A stretch of DNA of 64,000 nt from Nitratireductor pacificus pht-3B (GTDB taxonomy: Bacteria > Pseudomonadota > Alphaproteobacteria > Rhizobiales > Rhizobiaceae): the NCBI RefSeq assembly GCF_000300335.1, contig NZ_AMRM01000006.1:1-64000 (forward strand), read 5' to 3'. Every line of letters begins with the position of its first letter. Position 1 is the first letter of the stretch. Positions 29,338 to 40,567 of this stretch are shown here, piece after piece. Below the pieces are notes generated by a model. The model searched no databases, was not told the origin of the DNA, and worked only from the letters and a program-made list of their open reading frames with translations. The position numbers were made by a program, and so were the translations under genes.

Positions 29338-30048
29338 GTGAGCGACCTGTCGTGGCTGACGGCGCGGCCGATCGCCCATCGCGGCCTGCACGACATGAAC
29401 AGCGCCCGCTGGGAGAACACGCTGTCCGCCTTCGAGGCCGCGGCGCAGGCCGGCTATGCGATCGAATGCGACGTGCATCTGTCGGCCGACGATGTGCCGA
29501 TGGTGTTCCACGACGCGGCGCTCCGGCGCCTGACCGGCGCTGACGGCAATATCCGCGACAGGAGTGCCGCCGAACTCGGCCGTCTGGCAGTCGGCGGCAC
29601 CGGCGACCGCGTGCCGTCGCTCGGCGACATGCTGGCGCTCGTCGCCGGCCGCGTGCCGATCGTCATCGAGCTGAAGGGATCGGACGGGCACGACGCCCGT
29701 CTCGTCGAGCGTGTCATCGGCACCGTCGACGGCTATGACGGCGCAGTGGCGCTGATGTCGTTCGAGCACCGCCTGATCCGCAATCTCGCCGCCCGCGCGC
29801 CGGAACGGCCGCGCGGCCTTACGGCGGAGGGCATTTCGCCCGAAGAGATCGAAGCGCATTTCTCCATGCTGGCGCATGACATCTCGTTCGTCTCCTATGC
29901 GGTGACGCAACTGCCGAACCCCTTCGTCTCCTTCGTGCGACGGCGCCTGTCCATGCCGGTGATCACCTGGACCGTGCGCGACGCGGCGGCCATCGAGGCG
30001 ACGGCGCGCCATGCCGACCAGATGACCTTCGAGGGCTTCCTGCCCTGA
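29338..30048 (+). CDS. Glycerophosphodiester phosphodiesterase family protein
   Basis: 236-aa TIM-barrel phosphodiesterase with the GDPD active-site set: IAHRGLHD (His-Arg), ENTLSAFEAA, and ECDVHLSADDVPMVFHD with the metal-binding Glu/Asp and catalytic His; IVIELKG follows. It would hydrolyse glycerophosphodiesters to glycerol-3-phosphate and an alcohol; no signal peptide, so cytoplasmic. GTG at 29338 is the likely start, directly after the rid gene stop; a later ATG (29395) would cut off the catalytic HR pair. Confidence 0.87.
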   Translation: MSDLSWLTARPIAHRGLHDMNSARWENTLSAFEAAAQAGYAIECDVHLSADDVPMVFHDAALRRLTGADGNIRDRSAAELGRLAVGGTGDRVPSLGDMLALVAGRVPIVIELKGSDGHDARLVERVIGTVDGYDGAVALMSFEHRLIRNLAARAPERPRGLTAEGISPEEIEAHFSMLAHDISFVSYAVTQLPNPFVSFVRRRLSMPVITWTVRDAAAIEATARHADQMTFEGFLP

Positions 30049-30115
30049 TCCACTCAATGCCCGTCCGTGGCCGCATGCCCGATCTTGAATTGCCAGCGTC
30101 GCAGCTTAGGTTCCG

Positions 30116-31318
<1,203 letters not shown>

Positions 31319-31325
31319 GCGCGGC

Positions 31326-31655
31326 TCAGTGCATCACGGATCTCGAGAAGAGATTGATTATCAGCACGCCGGCGATGATGAGCGCAACGCCCAGCAGCGC
31401 CGGAGCATCCAGGGCCTGCCGGAACCAGAGCCAGCCGATGGCGGTGATCAGCACGATGCCGGCGCCCGACCACAAGGCATAGACGATGCCGACAGACATG
31501 ATGCGCAGGGTCAGCGACAGGAAGAAGAAGGCAACCGCGTAGCCGATCACGGTGACGAGCGAGGGCACGAGCCGCGTGAATCCGTCCGATTGTTTGAGGG
31601 CGGTCGTCGCCACGACTTCGAACAGAATGGCGACGATCAGATAAAGATGGTTCAC
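31326..31655 (-). CDS. Small multidrug resistance (SMR) family transporter
   Basis: 109-aa protein with four membrane helices, a proton-coupled exporter of the EmrE type. The membrane-embedded glutamate is present (LYLIVAILFEVVATTALK, Glu13), followed by GFTRLVPSLVTVIGYAVAF and the helix-4 motif. The GTG at 31655 is preferred because AAGGTGAAGG precedes it and the N-terminus (VNHLYLIVAIL) then matches the family; ATG at 31673 would add 6 residues. Substrates could be quaternary ammonium compounds or guanidinium; not determinable. Convergent with the DUF482 gene. Confidence 0.88.
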   Translation of the reverse strand: MNHLYLIVAILFEVVATTALKQSDGFTRLVPSLVTVIGYAVAFFFLSLTLRIMSVGIVYALWSGAGIVLITAIGWLWFRQALDAPALLGVALIIAGVLIINLFSRSVMH

Positions 31656-31765
31656 GACCTTCACCTTCGGCAAGGAAACGCGGCGAATCGCCTGTCCCCG
31701 GGAGTTGACGCTTGCGACATTAGCGCGGAAAGATGCCGCCGCAATCGCCTGAACGAGAGGGTTCC

Positions 31766-32191
31766 ATGACCAGCGCCGCCTATGACAACGACAATATCTT
31801 CGCCAGAATCCTGCGCGGCGAACTGCCCTCTCACAAGCTCTATGAGGACGCCGACACCTTTGCGTTCATGGACATCATGCCGCGCGGCGACGGCCACTGC
31901 CTTGTGATCCCGAAAAAGCCGTCGCGCAACATCCTCGACGTGGATGCCGGCAGCCTGGCAGCCGTGATGCGAACGGTCCAGAAACTTGCCCGCGCGGCAA
32001 AGACCGCTTTCGGAGCCGATGGCGTGACCATACAGCAGTTCAACGAAAAGGCCGGCGGACAGGTGGTCTTTCATCTCCACGTCCACATCATCCCCCGTTT
32101 TGACGGCGTCGCGCTGCGACCTCACACGGGCGAGATGGCCGATCAGACGATGCTGGCGGAACAGGCGGAGAGGATCCGCGCCGCGCTGTAG
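31766..32191 (+). CDS. HIT family protein (Hint-like nucleotide hydrolase)
   Basis: 141-aa histidine-triad protein, cytosolic. The triad HLHVHIIPR gives His103, His105 and His107, with His105/107 in the catalytic strand. DNDNIFARILRGELPSHKLYE is the family N-terminus. Known members hydrolyse purine phosphoramidates such as AMP-lysine. The start at 31766 follows GAGAGG at good spacing. It ends 2 nt before the convergent PAP2 gene. Confidence 0.9.
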   Translation: MTSAAYDNDNIFARILRGELPSHKLYEDADTFAFMDIMPRGDGHCLVIPKKPSRNILDVDAGSLAAVMRTVQKLARAAKTAFGADGVTIQQFNEKAGGQVVFHLHVHIIPRFDGVALRPHTGEMADQTMLAEQAERIRAAL

Positions 32192-32193
32192 CG

Positions 32194-33162
32194 TCAGGTG
32201 ATTCCACCTGACTGAAAACCGCTCTCTGATCGCGCTTCTTCGCCGACGCCTGCCAGATCCGGCTTGCCGGAAGCAGTCGCGCCTGAAAGGAGGGACTGCG
32301 CCAGGGCGTGACCGATGGCGAAAGCCGCCAGGCCGCCGAACAGGTCAACGAAATGATGACCGCCATGAACGAGGATCGCCGGCAGCATCAGCATGTTGAC
32401 GATCACGAACAGCGGGAAGAGCGGCCGGATGGTGCGCATGAACCATATGGACATGAGGGCCATGACGGTGTGGAACGATGGAAAAGCAATCAGCCCAAGC
32501 GTGTCGGTCGGCGACAGGTGCGTCACTCCCTCGCCCATGAGGCGGTTGAGTTCTGCGCCATAATCCGGGCTGACCACCATTCCCAGCTTCGCGACCGCCT
32601 CCGCGGGTATCGGGAAGAACGCGGAAGGACCTGAACTCGGGAAGACCAGCCAGAAGGCGATGGTCACGATGGCGGCCAGAATGCCCGTGAGGAGGAAGCC
32701 GTGCAGCAGGTCCCGGCGGCCCGTCATCCCGAGCACCAGAATCACGATCACGAACTGAGGAAGCGAACTGAGATAGGTCCAGCGCAGGAGGCTGCCCAGG
32801 GCGGGAAATTCCGCAACCCAGACCACAAGCGCCGGCCATGAATAGCCCAGCACCGCATCGAGCCTTATCAAGAGAGGATCGATGCGTTCCGTGCCCGCCG
32901 GAATCACGAGATAGTTCAGCGCCGAACCGACGATCGTAAAGAGGACGAAGAGGCCGGCGGAGATTGCCGCCAGGGCAATCTTCTCGTCGCGGCCGCTCAG
33001 CCTGTAGGCGAGGCCGACGCCCAGCACGCCAGAGCCGCACAGCACGACCATGGCATAGCCCGACCAGTCCACGGACACCCCGCCGCCCGCGACGAGGCCA
33101 ATGTCCACGATCAGGAAAGTGGCGATGATCAGCGCCACCAAACGTTCTGCCGGTAAAAGCAT
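32194..33162 (-). CDS. PAP2-superfamily membrane phosphatase/phosphotransferase
   Basis: 322-aa membrane protein with about six to eight helices and the C-terminal acid phosphatase motifs: AFPSFHTVMALMSIW (motif 2 histidine) and VHGGHHFVDLFGGLAAFAIG (motif 3). The first motif is weak. It fits the PAP2_3 type related to inositol phosphotransferases or undecaprenyl/lipid phosphatases. The substrate is not clear from sequence. Confidence 0.78.
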   Translation of the reverse strand: MLLPAERLVALIIATFLIVDIGLVAGGGVSVDWSGYAMVVLCGSGVLGVGLAYRLSGRDEKIALAAISAGLFVLFTIVGSALNYLVIPAGTERIDPLLIRLDAVLGYSWPALVVWVAEFPALGSLLRWTYLSSLPQFVIVILVLGMTGRRDLLHGFLLTGILAAIVTIAFWLVFPSSGPSAFFPIPAEAVAKLGMVVSPDYGAELNRLMGEGVTHLSPTDTLGLIAFPSFHTVMALMSIWFMRTIRPLFPLFVIVNMLMLPAILVHGGHHFVDLFGGLAAFAIGHALAQSLLSGATASGKPDLAGVGEEARSESGFQSGGIT

Positions 33163-33210
33163 CGCTCACCCCTTGGAGGCGTGCTTATCCCGGATTGTTC
33201 TAAGAAAGCT

Positions 33211-33561
33211 CTAACCGATCAGATAGAGCCCCACGAGAAGAAAGGCTTCGGCAACGATGATGCCGGCCAGTATCTGCTTGCGGGCAAGGAGATAGGCGGC
33301 AAACCCCGCAATGGCCGCTCCCAATCGCAGCGCGAGGGGGGAATCGGCGAGCGTGCCGCTGGGGAAAACGATGAGATTGGCAATAACGGCGGCCACGAGC
33401 GCCGTCGCCACGCAGCGCACGAAGACCAGAATGTCCGATTCTTCGGACATCTTGCCGCCGAGATAGACCCCCAGATATCGCCATGAGTCTGTTGCCAGCC
33501 AGCCGGCAACCAGAATGAAGAGATAGGGCCACCACCAGGCGTCCAGGGCATCGAAGGTCAT
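33211..33561 (-). CDS. azlD: AzlD family branched-chain amino acid exporter small subunit
   Basis: 116-aa protein with about four hydrophobic helices and the AzlD/YgaH-like pattern (PYLFILVAGWLATDSWRYLG, ILVFVRCVATALVAAVIAN). Known role: with AzlC, export of branched-chain amino acids or analogues. The start at 33561 overlaps the azlC stop (ATGA), which fixes it. Confidence 0.85.
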   Translation of the reverse strand: MTFDALDAWWWPYLFILVAGWLATDSWRYLGVYLGGKMSEESDILVFVRCVATALVAAVIANLIVFPSGTLADSPLALRLGAAIAGFAAYLLARKQILAGIIVAEAFLLVGLYLIG

Positions 33562-34322
33562 CCGGCGGTTTCCCTCTTCAACCGCACCCGATGCCAGAAA
33601 TATGCCGCTCCTCCCGCCACCCCGCCGGCGGCAAGCAGGTCGAAACCGGGAAGAAGCACGTGAAAGACGGGACCCAGCGCCAAGCCCAGAATCATCGCCA
33701 CATGCCCTGCCCGCTCCCGCGCGGAACCCCAGAGCGATGTGAGGAAATAAACCGGCGTCAGGAAGAGAAGCGCCGCCGTCAGTTGCACCGGCAGGCGGCC
33801 CGCCACGAGAAACACGGTTGCGACGACGCCCATGTTCACGAGCACGAGCGTGGTGCCTATGCCCGTATAAAAGGCTGTCCGCATGTCTCGCGGCACCTTG
33901 TGAAAGCTCTCCATGGCCAGCACCCATGAGGTGATGGCCACGAAATGCGAAAGTGCGTACAGAACCCATTTCCGGGTCTTGGGCGTTCGCATCTCCGGTG
34001 TCAGCGCGACAACCATCGGCGCGAGGCGCACGGATGAAAGCGCAACGGCGAAGGCTGCCGCGAAAAGGCTGTTGCCCGCCAGAATCGCCCCGATCAACAC
34101 CACCTGCCCCGGCAGCGCCCAGACGATCCCGGTCATGAAGACCGTCTGCTCCAGCGTCAGCCCCGCCTCGCGGGCAAGGCCGGCGAAACCGACGAACGCG
34201 CTGACGAGGACCAGGCCCGGAATGGAGAAACAGCGCCGGACGCCGCGCAGATACCAGGTCAGGTGCCGCTCATCGGGGACCTGCTCCTCCCGGTCCGGCT
34301 CGGCTGATTGTTTCTCGCTCAT
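33558..34322 (-). CDS. azlC: AzlC family branched-chain amino acid exporter
   Basis: 254-aa membrane protein with a charged N-terminus (about 22 residues) then AzlC-type helices (LVSAFVGFAGLAREAGLTLE, GIVWALPGQVVLIGAIL, LSSVRLAPMVVALTPEMRT). It forms the large subunit with the overlapping azlD, exporting branched-chain amino acids (family knowledge). The pair is on the - strand after clpA. Confidence 0.87.
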   Translation of the reverse strand: MSEKQSAEPDREEQVPDERHLTWYLRGVRRCFSIPGLVLVSAFVGFAGLAREAGLTLEQTVFMTGIVWALPGQVVLIGAILAGNSLFAAAFAVALSSVRLAPMVVALTPEMRTPKTRKWVLYALSHFVAITSWVLAMESFHKVPRDMRTAFYTGIGTTLVLVNMGVVATVFLVAGRLPVQLTAALLFLTPVYFLTSLWGSARERAGHVAMILGLALGPVFHVLLPGFDLLAAGGVAGGAAYFWHRVRLKRETAG

Positions 34323-34430
34323 GCTTCCCGAACGGATCAGCGCTTCAGCGAAGCGTCTCTCCGTTCATCCCGTTGTTCGCAGACAGATATCTGGCGCTCT
34401 ATCACAACCATGCCGCCGGCGCGATACGAC

Positions 34431-34463
34431 GAAGGCGCGGGTGTTGGGACACTCCGCGCCTTC
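34431..34463 (-). terminator. Hairpin downstream of clpA
   Basis: Perfect 10-bp stem GAAGGCGCGG / CCGCGCCTTC with a 13-nt loop, 39 nt after the clpA stop and before azlC. No T-run follows on the - strand, so this is a possible terminator only. The remaining 34323-34501 region has no other feature I can support. Confidence 0.45.
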
Positions 34464-34501
34464 GAATTGGACCAAATGGCGTGATGCAGTGACGCCGGCC
34501 G

Positions 34502-36967
34502 TCAGCCCTTGCGGGGCAGCTGCGGCACCAGGCTCCGCTTCGGCGGCTCCTTGGGTTTCGGCTTCGGCTTGGTCGCCGCCTTCGGCTTTGCCGCCTTCTT
34601 GGCGGCGGGCTTGGCCTTGGCTCTCGGTTTCTTCTCCGGCACCTCGTCGCGCGGCACCACCGGCGCATCGTCGGGAATGGCGTCGAGCTTCAGGGCATCC
34701 TCGCCCGTCTCGCCCTTCACCACCGTCACGCGCACCGTGCCGCCCTTCTTCAACCTGCCGAACAGGACCTCGTCGGCGAGCGGCTTCTTGATGTGCTCCT
34801 GGATCACGCGGCCGAGCGGACGCGCGCCCATGCGCTCGTCATAGCCCTTGTCGGCCAGCCAGGCGATCGCCTCGTCGGACAGTTCGAAGGTGACGCGGCG
34901 CTCTGCGAGCTGCGCCTCGAGCTGCATGACGAATTTCTGCACCACCTGGTGGATGACCGGAACGGGCAGCGCGCCGAACGGGATGATGGCATCGAGGCGG
35001 TTGCGGAACTCCGGCGTGAACAGTCGGTTGATCGCTTCCGTGTCGTCGCTGTCGCGCTTCGAGGAGCCGAAGCCGATGGCCGGCTTGGCAAGGTCGGCTG
35101 CTCCCGCATTGGTGGTCATGATCAGGATCACGTTGCGGAAGTCGATGCTCTTGCCGTTGTGGTCCGTCAGCTTGCCGTGGTCCATCACCTGCAACAGGAT
35201 GTTGAACAGGTCCGGATGCGCCTTCTCGATCTCGTCAAGCAGCAGCACGCAATGCGGATGCTGGTCAACGCCGTCGGTCAAAAGACCGCCCTGGTCGAAC
35301 CCGACATAGCCCGGAGGCGCACCGATCAGGCGCGACACGGTGTGCCGCTCCATGTACTCCGACATGTCGAAGCGCAGCAGCTCGACGCCGAGCGAGGCCG
35401 CAAGCTGCTTGGCCACCTCCGTCTTGCCGACGCCGGTCGGGCCGGAGAACAGGTAGGAGCCGATCGGCTTCTCCGGCTCACGCAGGCCGGCACGCGCCAG
35501 CTTGATCGCGGAAGACAGGGCGGTGATGGCCGTTTCCTGGCCGTAGACCACCCGCTTCAGCTCCTGCTCGAGACCGGCCAGAACCTTTTCGTCATCGGCC
35601 GACACCGTCTTCGGCGGGATGCGGGCCATGGTAGCGATGGTGTTCTCGATCTCCTTGACGCTGATCGTCTTGCGCCGCTTGGCTTCCGGCAGAAGCTTCT
35701 GCGAAGCGCCGGTCTCGTCTATGACGTCGATGGCCTTGTCGGGCAGCTTGCGGTCGCTGATGTAGCGCGCCGAAAGCTCGACTGCCGCACGCACGGCTTC
35801 ATCCGTGTAGCGGACCTTGTGGAACTCCTCGAAATAGGGTTTCAGCCCCTTCATGATCTCGATGGCATCATCGACCGTCGGCTCGTTGACGTCGATCTTC
35901 TGGAAGCGCCGCACGAGAGCGCGGTCCTTCTCGAAGAACTGACGGAACTCCTTGTAGGTGGTCGATCCGATGCAGCGGATCGCGCCCGACGAGAGGGCAG
36001 GCTTCAGGAGGTTCGACGCGTCCATCGCGCCGCCGGACGTGGCGCCGGCGCCGATCACCGTGTGGATCTCGTCGATGAACAGGACGGCGCCCGGATAGTC
36101 CTCCAGCTCCTTGACCACCTGCTTCAGGCGTTCCTCGAAATCGCCGCGGTAGCGGGTGCCGGCCAGAAGCGTGCCCATGTCGAGCGCGAAGATCGTCGCG
36201 TCGGCCAGCACATCCGGCACCTCGCCCTCGACGATGCGCTTGGCAAGGCCTTCGGCGATGGCTGTCTTGCCGACGCCGGGATCGCCGACATAGAGCGGGT
36301 TGTTCTTGGAGCGGCGGCACAGCACCTGGATCGTCCGGTTGATCTCCGGCTCGCGGCCGATCAGCGGGTCGATCTTGCCGGCACGCGCCTTTTCGTTGAG
36401 GTTGACGCAATAGGCGGTCAGCGCGTCCTGCGCCTGCTTCTTCTTGCCGCCCTCCTCGGCCTCGCCACCGGGCGCGCCCGATTCGTCGTCGTCGGCGCCG
36501 CGCACCGGGCGGGCTTCCGAGCCGCCGGGGCGCTTGGCGATGCCGTGGCTGATGTAGTTGACCGCGTCGTAGCGGGTCATCTGCTGTTCCTGCAGGAAGT
36601 AGGCGGCGTGACTCTCGCGCTCGGCGAAGATCGCCACCAGCACGTTGGCGCCGGAGACTTCCTCCCGGCCGGACGACTGCACGTGGATCACGGCGCGCTG
36701 GATGACGCGCTGGAAACCGGCGGTCGGTTTGGAATCCTCGTCATAGCCGGTGACGAGATTGTCGAGTTCGCCGTCGATATACTTGACGACGGTGCTCTTC
36801 AGGGCCTCCAGATCGACATTGCAGGCCCGCATGACAGCGGCCGCATCCGTGTCGTCGATCAGCGCCAGAAGAAGATGTTCGAGCGTTGCGTATTCGTGGT
36901 GACGCTCATTGGCGAATGTGAGCGCCTGGTGCAGTGCCCGCTCTAAGCCTTGCGAGAAAGCCGGCAT
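34502..36967 (-). CDS. clpA: ATP-dependent Clp protease ATP-binding subunit ClpA
   Basis: 821-aa AAA+ unfoldase that feeds substrates to ClpP. The N-domain (residues 1-145, [20 protein letters not shown]) is followed by two AAA modules: Walker A GDPGVGKT at 228-235 with Walker B VLFIDE at about 296-301, and Walker A GPTGVGKT at 509-516. The last roughly 45 residues are a Lys/Pro/Ala-rich tail ([20 protein letters not shown]...) that E. coli ClpA lacks. clpS lies 8 nt upstream, so adaptor and unfoldase are made together. Confidence 0.95.
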   Translation of the reverse strand: MPAFSQGLERALHQALTFANERHHEYATLEHLLLALIDDTDAAAVMRACNVDLEALKSTVVKYIDGELDNLVTGYDEDSKPTAGFQRVIQRAVIHVQSSGREEVSGANVLVAIFAERESHAAYFLQEQQMTRYDAVNYISHGIAKRPGGSEARPVRGADDDESGAPGGEAEEGGKKKQAQDALTAYCVNLNEKARAGKIDPLIGREPEINRTIQVLCRRSKNNPLYVGDPGVGKTAIAEGLAKRIVEGEVPDVLADATIFALDMGTLLAGTRYRGDFEERLKQVVKELEDYPGAVLFIDEIHTVIGAGATSGGAMDASNLLKPALSSGAIRCIGSTTYKEFRQFFEKDRALVRRFQKIDVNEPTVDDAIEIMKGLKPYFEEFHKVRYTDEAVRAAVELSARYISDRKLPDKAIDVIDETGASQKLLPEAKRRKTISVKEIENTIATMARIPPKTVSADDEKVLAGLEQELKRVVYGQETAITALSSAIKLARAGLREPEKPIGSYLFSGPTGVGKTEVAKQLAASLGVELLRFDMSEYMERHTVSRLIGAPPGYVGFDQGGLLTDGVDQHPHCVLLLDEIEKAHPDLFNILLQVMDHGKLTDHNGKSIDFRNVILIMTTNAGAADLAKPAIGFGSSKRDSDDTEAINRLFTPEFRNRLDAIIPFGALPVPVIHQVVQKFVMQLEAQLAERRVTFELSDEAIAWLADKGYDERMGARPLGRVIQEHIKKPLADEVLFGRLKKGGTVRVTVVKGETGEDALKLDAIPDDAPVVPRDEVPEKKPRAKAKPAAKKAAKPKAATKPKPKPKEPPKRSLVPQLPRKG

Positions 36968-36975
36968 TCAATACC

Positions 36976-37314
36976 TCACTTCTTTTCCATCACGCATTGT
37001 AGCGGATGTTGATGCTGACGGGCAAAATCCATCACCTGGGTCACCTTGGTTTCGGCCACTTCGAACGTGAACACGCCGCACTCGCCAACACCGTGATTAT
37101 GCACATGCAGCATGATTCTTGTGGCGGCTTCGCGGTCTTTCCTGAAAAACCGTTCCAGCACGTGAATCACGAACTCCATGGGCGTGTAGTCGTCGTTCAA
37201 CAACAGCACACGGTAGAGACTCGGCTTCTTGGTCTTGATCTTCGTGCGGGTGATGACCGACGTGCCGCGACCGGCATTGCCGTTGCCGCCGTCGCCATCC
37301 TCGCCATCCTGCAT
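36976..37314 (-). CDS. clpS: ClpS adaptor of ClpAP
   Basis: 112-aa N-recognin adaptor delivering N-degron substrates to ClpA. The family core is [20 protein letters not shown], where the Asp and Met line the N-degron pocket, plus [20 protein letters not shown] and the C-terminal [10 protein letters not shown]. Alternative in-frame ATGs at 37335 and 37365 would add 7 or 17 residues; 37365 has GGTGAGGCG upstream, so a slightly longer product is possible. Upstream of clpA by 8 nt. Confidence 0.93.
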   Translation of the reverse strand: MQDGEDGDGGNGNAGRGTSVITRTKIKTKKPSLYRVLLLNDDYTPMEFVIHVLERFFRKDREAATRIMLHVHNHGVGECGVFTFEVAETKVTQVMDFARQHQHPLQCVMEKK

Positions 37315-37610
37315 CCGCAACTCGTAGCGCCGCATGGCTTCACCGCCGATGTTCAAGAATTCCATTCGCCTCACCAAGCCCGTGCCTGGGACATGTAGGT
37401 ACCCGTCCGCCAATTTTAAGACCTTCTCGGTTTCTGACAATATGATGCGCCCGCTTTTGCGTTCAAATTCCCGCCATCGACGCGCCGCGCCGCCACAGCG
37501 CCCGTTCGCCCCGCCGATAGCTGCAATTTGACTCAACGTTAAGGATTTTCGTCAATTCCGCACTCACCATAAACGGATTGGTAACACCGCGACGTCTACG
37601 CTGATCGGAA

Positions 37611-39023
37611 ATGAGTTTGTCGGTGCGGAAGCCGGCTGTTCGAAATTCGGTTCTGATGGGTGCGGCTGTGCGTCAAGCGTTGATGGGTAGAGCGAATCTT
37701 GTGCTTCTCTCGGGCAAGATCATCGCGACACTGTTTCTTTCGATTCTCCTGATGGGCGGCGGCATTGTCCAGGCCTCGGCCAATTCCAAATATGCCGGTC
37801 TCGTGATGGACGCCAAGACGGGCAAGGTGCTCTACGAATCGAGCGCCGATGCACGGCGCTATCCGGCCTCCCTGACGAAGATGATGACCCTGTATCTCGT
37901 CTTCGACGCGCTTTCCGCAGGCCGCATCTCCACCAGCACCCGCATCCCGGTCTCGCGCAACGCAGCCGCCGAGCCGCCGACCAATCTCGCCCTGAAGCCG
38001 GGGCAGAGCATCACGGTCGAGCAGGCGATTTACGGGCTGGTCACCCGTTCCGCCAACGACGCCGCCACGGCGATCGCCGAGTTTCTCGGCGGTTCGGAAG
38101 CGAGGTTCGCCGAAATGATGACCGCCAAGGCGCGCCAGCTCGGCATGTCCCGCACCACGTTCAAGAACGCGCACGGCCTGCCCAACAGCCAGCAGGTCAG
38201 CACGGCGCGCGACATGGCACGCCTGGGCATTGCCCTGCGCGAGCATCACGCGCGCTACTACAAGTATTTTTCGACGCGCTCGTTCACCTACAACAAGCGC
38301 CGCTACGGCAATCACAACAATCTGCTCGGCCGCATCCAGGGCGTCGACGGCATCAAGACCGGCTACACGCGCGCTTCCGGCTTCAACCTCGTCAGCTCGG
38401 TCGAGGCCAATGGCCGCAGCATCGTCGCGGTCGTCATGGGCGGGCGCACGTCGCGCAGCCGTGACGCGCAGATGGCCAAGCTGATCAAGGAATATATGGG
38501 CGGCGCATCGACCGGCCGCGACCGGATGCTGATCGCCAAGGCGCCCGGCGGCGCTCGCACGGCTTTTGCATCGATGATTCCGGGAAGCCGCGTCCCGCTG
38601 CCCACCGACCGGCCGGAAGTCGAGACGCTGACCGCCTATGCACCCGAAGAACCCGTGCGGGCCGTCGCTGCCGCCGTCAATGTTCCCGCTGCCGCCCCAC
38701 GTCCGCAGGAACCCGTGCGCCAGGCCGCTGCCGCGGTGGATCCGATGCCGACCGCATCGACAGGCGGCGGCGCCGTCGGCGGCTGGGTCATCCAGGTCGC
38801 GTCCATGCCGAGCGAGGACGAAGCCCTGCTCTTCCTCGCCGAGACAGAGAAGAAGGCACCGACCGTTCTGGCCAGTGTCGTGCCGATCACCGAGACCTTC
38901 GAGAAGGGCGGCGTCACGTATCACCGCGCCCGCTTCGTCGGGTTCGACAGCAAGTCGGCTGCCTGGGGGGCGTGCGCGACGCTGAAGAAGAAGAGCGTGT
39001 CGTGCTACGCCGTGCAGCAGTAA
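37611..39023 (+). CDS. D-alanyl-D-alanine carboxypeptidase (DacA/PBP5-type) with C-terminal SPOR domain
   Basis: 470-aa serine peptidase of family S11. Hydrophobic signal/anchor at about 29-52, then the penicillin-binding triad: SLTK (Ser87, Lys90), SAN (147-149) and IKTGYT (about 246-251). A linker contains two near-repeats (EEPVRAVAAAVN and QEPVRQAAAAVD). A SPOR domain closes the protein (about 390-470, GGWVIQVASMPSEDEALLFL), which would target septal denuded glycan. It trims pentapeptides by removing terminal D-Ala. Preceded by the divergent clpS. Confidence 0.9.
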   Translation: MSLSVRKPAVRNSVLMGAAVRQALMGRANLVLLSGKIIATLFLSILLMGGGIVQASANSKYAGLVMDAKTGKVLYESSADARRYPASLTKMMTLYLVFDALSAGRISTSTRIPVSRNAAAEPPTNLALKPGQSITVEQAIYGLVTRSANDAATAIAEFLGGSEARFAEMMTAKARQLGMSRTTFKNAHGLPNSQQVSTARDMARLGIALREHHARYYKYFSTRSFTYNKRRYGNHNNLLGRIQGVDGIKTGYTRASGFNLVSSVEANGRSIVAVVMGGRTSRSRDAQMAKLIKEYMGGASTGRDRMLIAKAPGGARTAFASMIPGSRVPLPTDRPEVETLTAYAPEEPVRAVAAAVNVPAAAPRPQEPVRQAAAAVDPMPTASTGGGAVGGWVIQVASMPSEDEALLFLAETEKKAPTVLASVVPITETFEKGGVTYHRARFVGFDSKSAAWGACATLKKKSVSCYAVQQ

Positions 39024-39069
39024 GCGGAGCACGCCGCGCATGCAGCGTTCAGTTCAAGGCTTGGGGAGT

Positions 39070-39765
39070 TCAGTGGTGAGTGGAGAGCAGAACGTCGCGC
39101 GCCTCGTTGATCCGCGCAGCGAGAAAAGACGTGCCGCCCCGATCGGGGTGCAGGCGCTGCATCAGGCGGCGGTGAGCCTGGCGGATCTGCGCCACGGTCG
39201 CTCCACGTTCAAGACCAAGGATCTCATAGGCCTCCTGCTCGGTCATGGGGCCAGAGCCCGCCGCTGTTCCCTGCCCGTCTGTTCCATTCGCCTGCATGCT
39301 CTCGCGCCAGACGGGAAACTCGCCGTCAAGATAGGCTTCAAGTAGGCGCAGGCTTTCCTCGTCGCTGGCGAGTTCCGCATGAAGTTCGAGCAGCTCGGTG
39401 AGTTTCATCTCACCGAGCTGTTTTCCTTCGTGGCTTCCCACAAGCACCACACCGGACAGGCGGCCGCTGTCATGGTCCAGTTCCATCTCCAGAGCGGCGG
39501 AACGGACGTTTGAGGTGCGTCCGGGCGTCGGCGTGCCGAGCCCCCTCATTCGCCCGGCCCCATACCAGGCCGCGGCTATGGAGAGGAGCATGCCGCCCAG
39601 CGCGGCGCGGCCCAAAAGCAGCATGGCCGCCCCGGCCACGCCGAGCAGCAGGGGGCCGACCAGCCGCAGCAGGCGCGCCAGGCGTTTCGCATCGGCACTG
39701 AGGAAGCCGTAGGCCATCAGAGCGGCGAACAGCAGGAGACCGAAGAAGAAAAACGGGAAGGCCAT
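39070..39765 (-). CDS. Membrane-anchored J-domain (DnaJ-like) protein
   Basis: 231-aa protein with two N-terminal hydrophobic segments (about 3-20 and 35-68), a middle cytoplasmic region of unknown fold, and a C-terminal J domain (174-231) with the HPD motif intact (RLMQRLHPDRGG, His206-Asp208). It would stimulate an Hsp70 (DnaK) at the membrane, like DjlA or the Tim14 type. It is 2 nt downstream of the VWA gene on the same strand, so the two are probably co-expressed. Confidence 0.85.
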   Translation of the reverse strand: MAFPFFFFGLLLFAALMAYGFLSADAKRLARLLRLVGPLLLGVAGAAMLLLGRAALGGMLLSIAAAWYGAGRMRGLGTPTPGRTSNVRSAALEMELDHDSGRLSGVVLVGSHEGKQLGEMKLTELLELHAELASDEESLRLLEAYLDGEFPVWRESMQANGTDGQGTAAGSGPMTEQEAYEILGLERGATVAQIRQAHRRLMQRLHPDRGGTSFLAARINEARDVLLSTHH

Positions 39766-39767
39766 CG

Positions 39768-40502
39768 TTACTTGCCGCGGCCGAGATTTTGCAGCATCAG
39801 GCGATCCTCCGGCCGGTCGCGCGCCGTCAGCGCCTTCAGGCCGCCCGTCGCATAGACGGCAACGGCCGAGAGCAGCTTCCCGAGCTCGGCGGCGGAACGC
39901 GCGTCGAAGCGGAACCAGGCGCCCCTGGACAGGCGGGCGATCTCGCGCAACGCCTGTTCGGCAAGGGGATCGCGTCCCTCCTGAAAAACGAAGACCGGCG
40001 TTCCCGCCAGGCCCAGACGTCCCGCCTTGTCGGCCAGGCTATCGACATCCTCTTCCATCGCGTCGCCGATATAGACCAGCGCGTTGACCTTCTGGCGCGC
40101 GGTTTCCTTGACGGCGTGGGCGAGCACCTTGCCGATCTGCGTCTGTCCGCCCCGGCAATCGATCTTCGTCATCAGCGTTTTCAGCGCACCGGTGTCCTTC
40201 ACGAAACGCGACGCGCGGCATTCGCCGAAGCCGCGGAAATAGACGAGCTGCACGTTCAGGCCGCCGGCCTTGCCGACCGCATCGAACATCTCCGCCTGCA
40301 GCCTGCACGCCAGATCCCAGGTGGGCTGGCGGCTCATCGTCGCGTCGAGGGCCAGGACCAGCCGGCCCTCGCCCGCGCCGGATTTCACAGCCCCCATCGC
40401 CCGCACCTGGCTGACGAACGCGTCGATCGCGCCGGACGTCGATTTCGGCCGCGCGACGTCCTTCTGTTGGGGCTTGGGGACCGGGGTCTTGCTGTCGCTC
40501 AT
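39768..40502 (-). CDS. VWA-like domain protein
   Basis: 244-aa cytoplasmic protein with a von Willebrand factor A-type fold after a 30-residue Lys/Pro-rich lead. The MIDAS-like first motif is LALDATMSRQPTWDLA (DxTxS) and the later part runs as CRGGQTQIGKVLAHAVKETA, NALVYIGDAMEEDVD and GTPVFVFQEGRD. Substrate or partner unknown. It starts at 40502 (MSDSKTP) and lies between the DUF1489 gene and the J-domain gene, all on the - strand. Confidence 0.82.
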   Translation of the reverse strand: MSDSKTPVPKPQQKDVARPKSTSGAIDAFVSQVRAMGAVKSGAGEGRLVLALDATMSRQPTWDLACRLQAEMFDAVGKAGGLNVQLVYFRGFGECRASRFVKDTGALKTLMTKIDCRGGQTQIGKVLAHAVKETARQKVNALVYIGDAMEEDVDSLADKAGRLGLAGTPVFVFQEGRDPLAEQALREIARLSRGAWFRFDARSAAELGKLLSAVAVYATGGLKALTARDRPEDRLMLQNLGRGK

Positions 40503-40567
40503 GGCAAGAAGATGTGGCGCATGCGCCCCGCTTGCAAGTCCGGAACGTCCGCGACGCGCATCCGCAG

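Noticed and set aside
34793-36946. About 717-codon open frame antisense to clpA
   Set aside because: No motif or signal; follows clpA codon periodicity.
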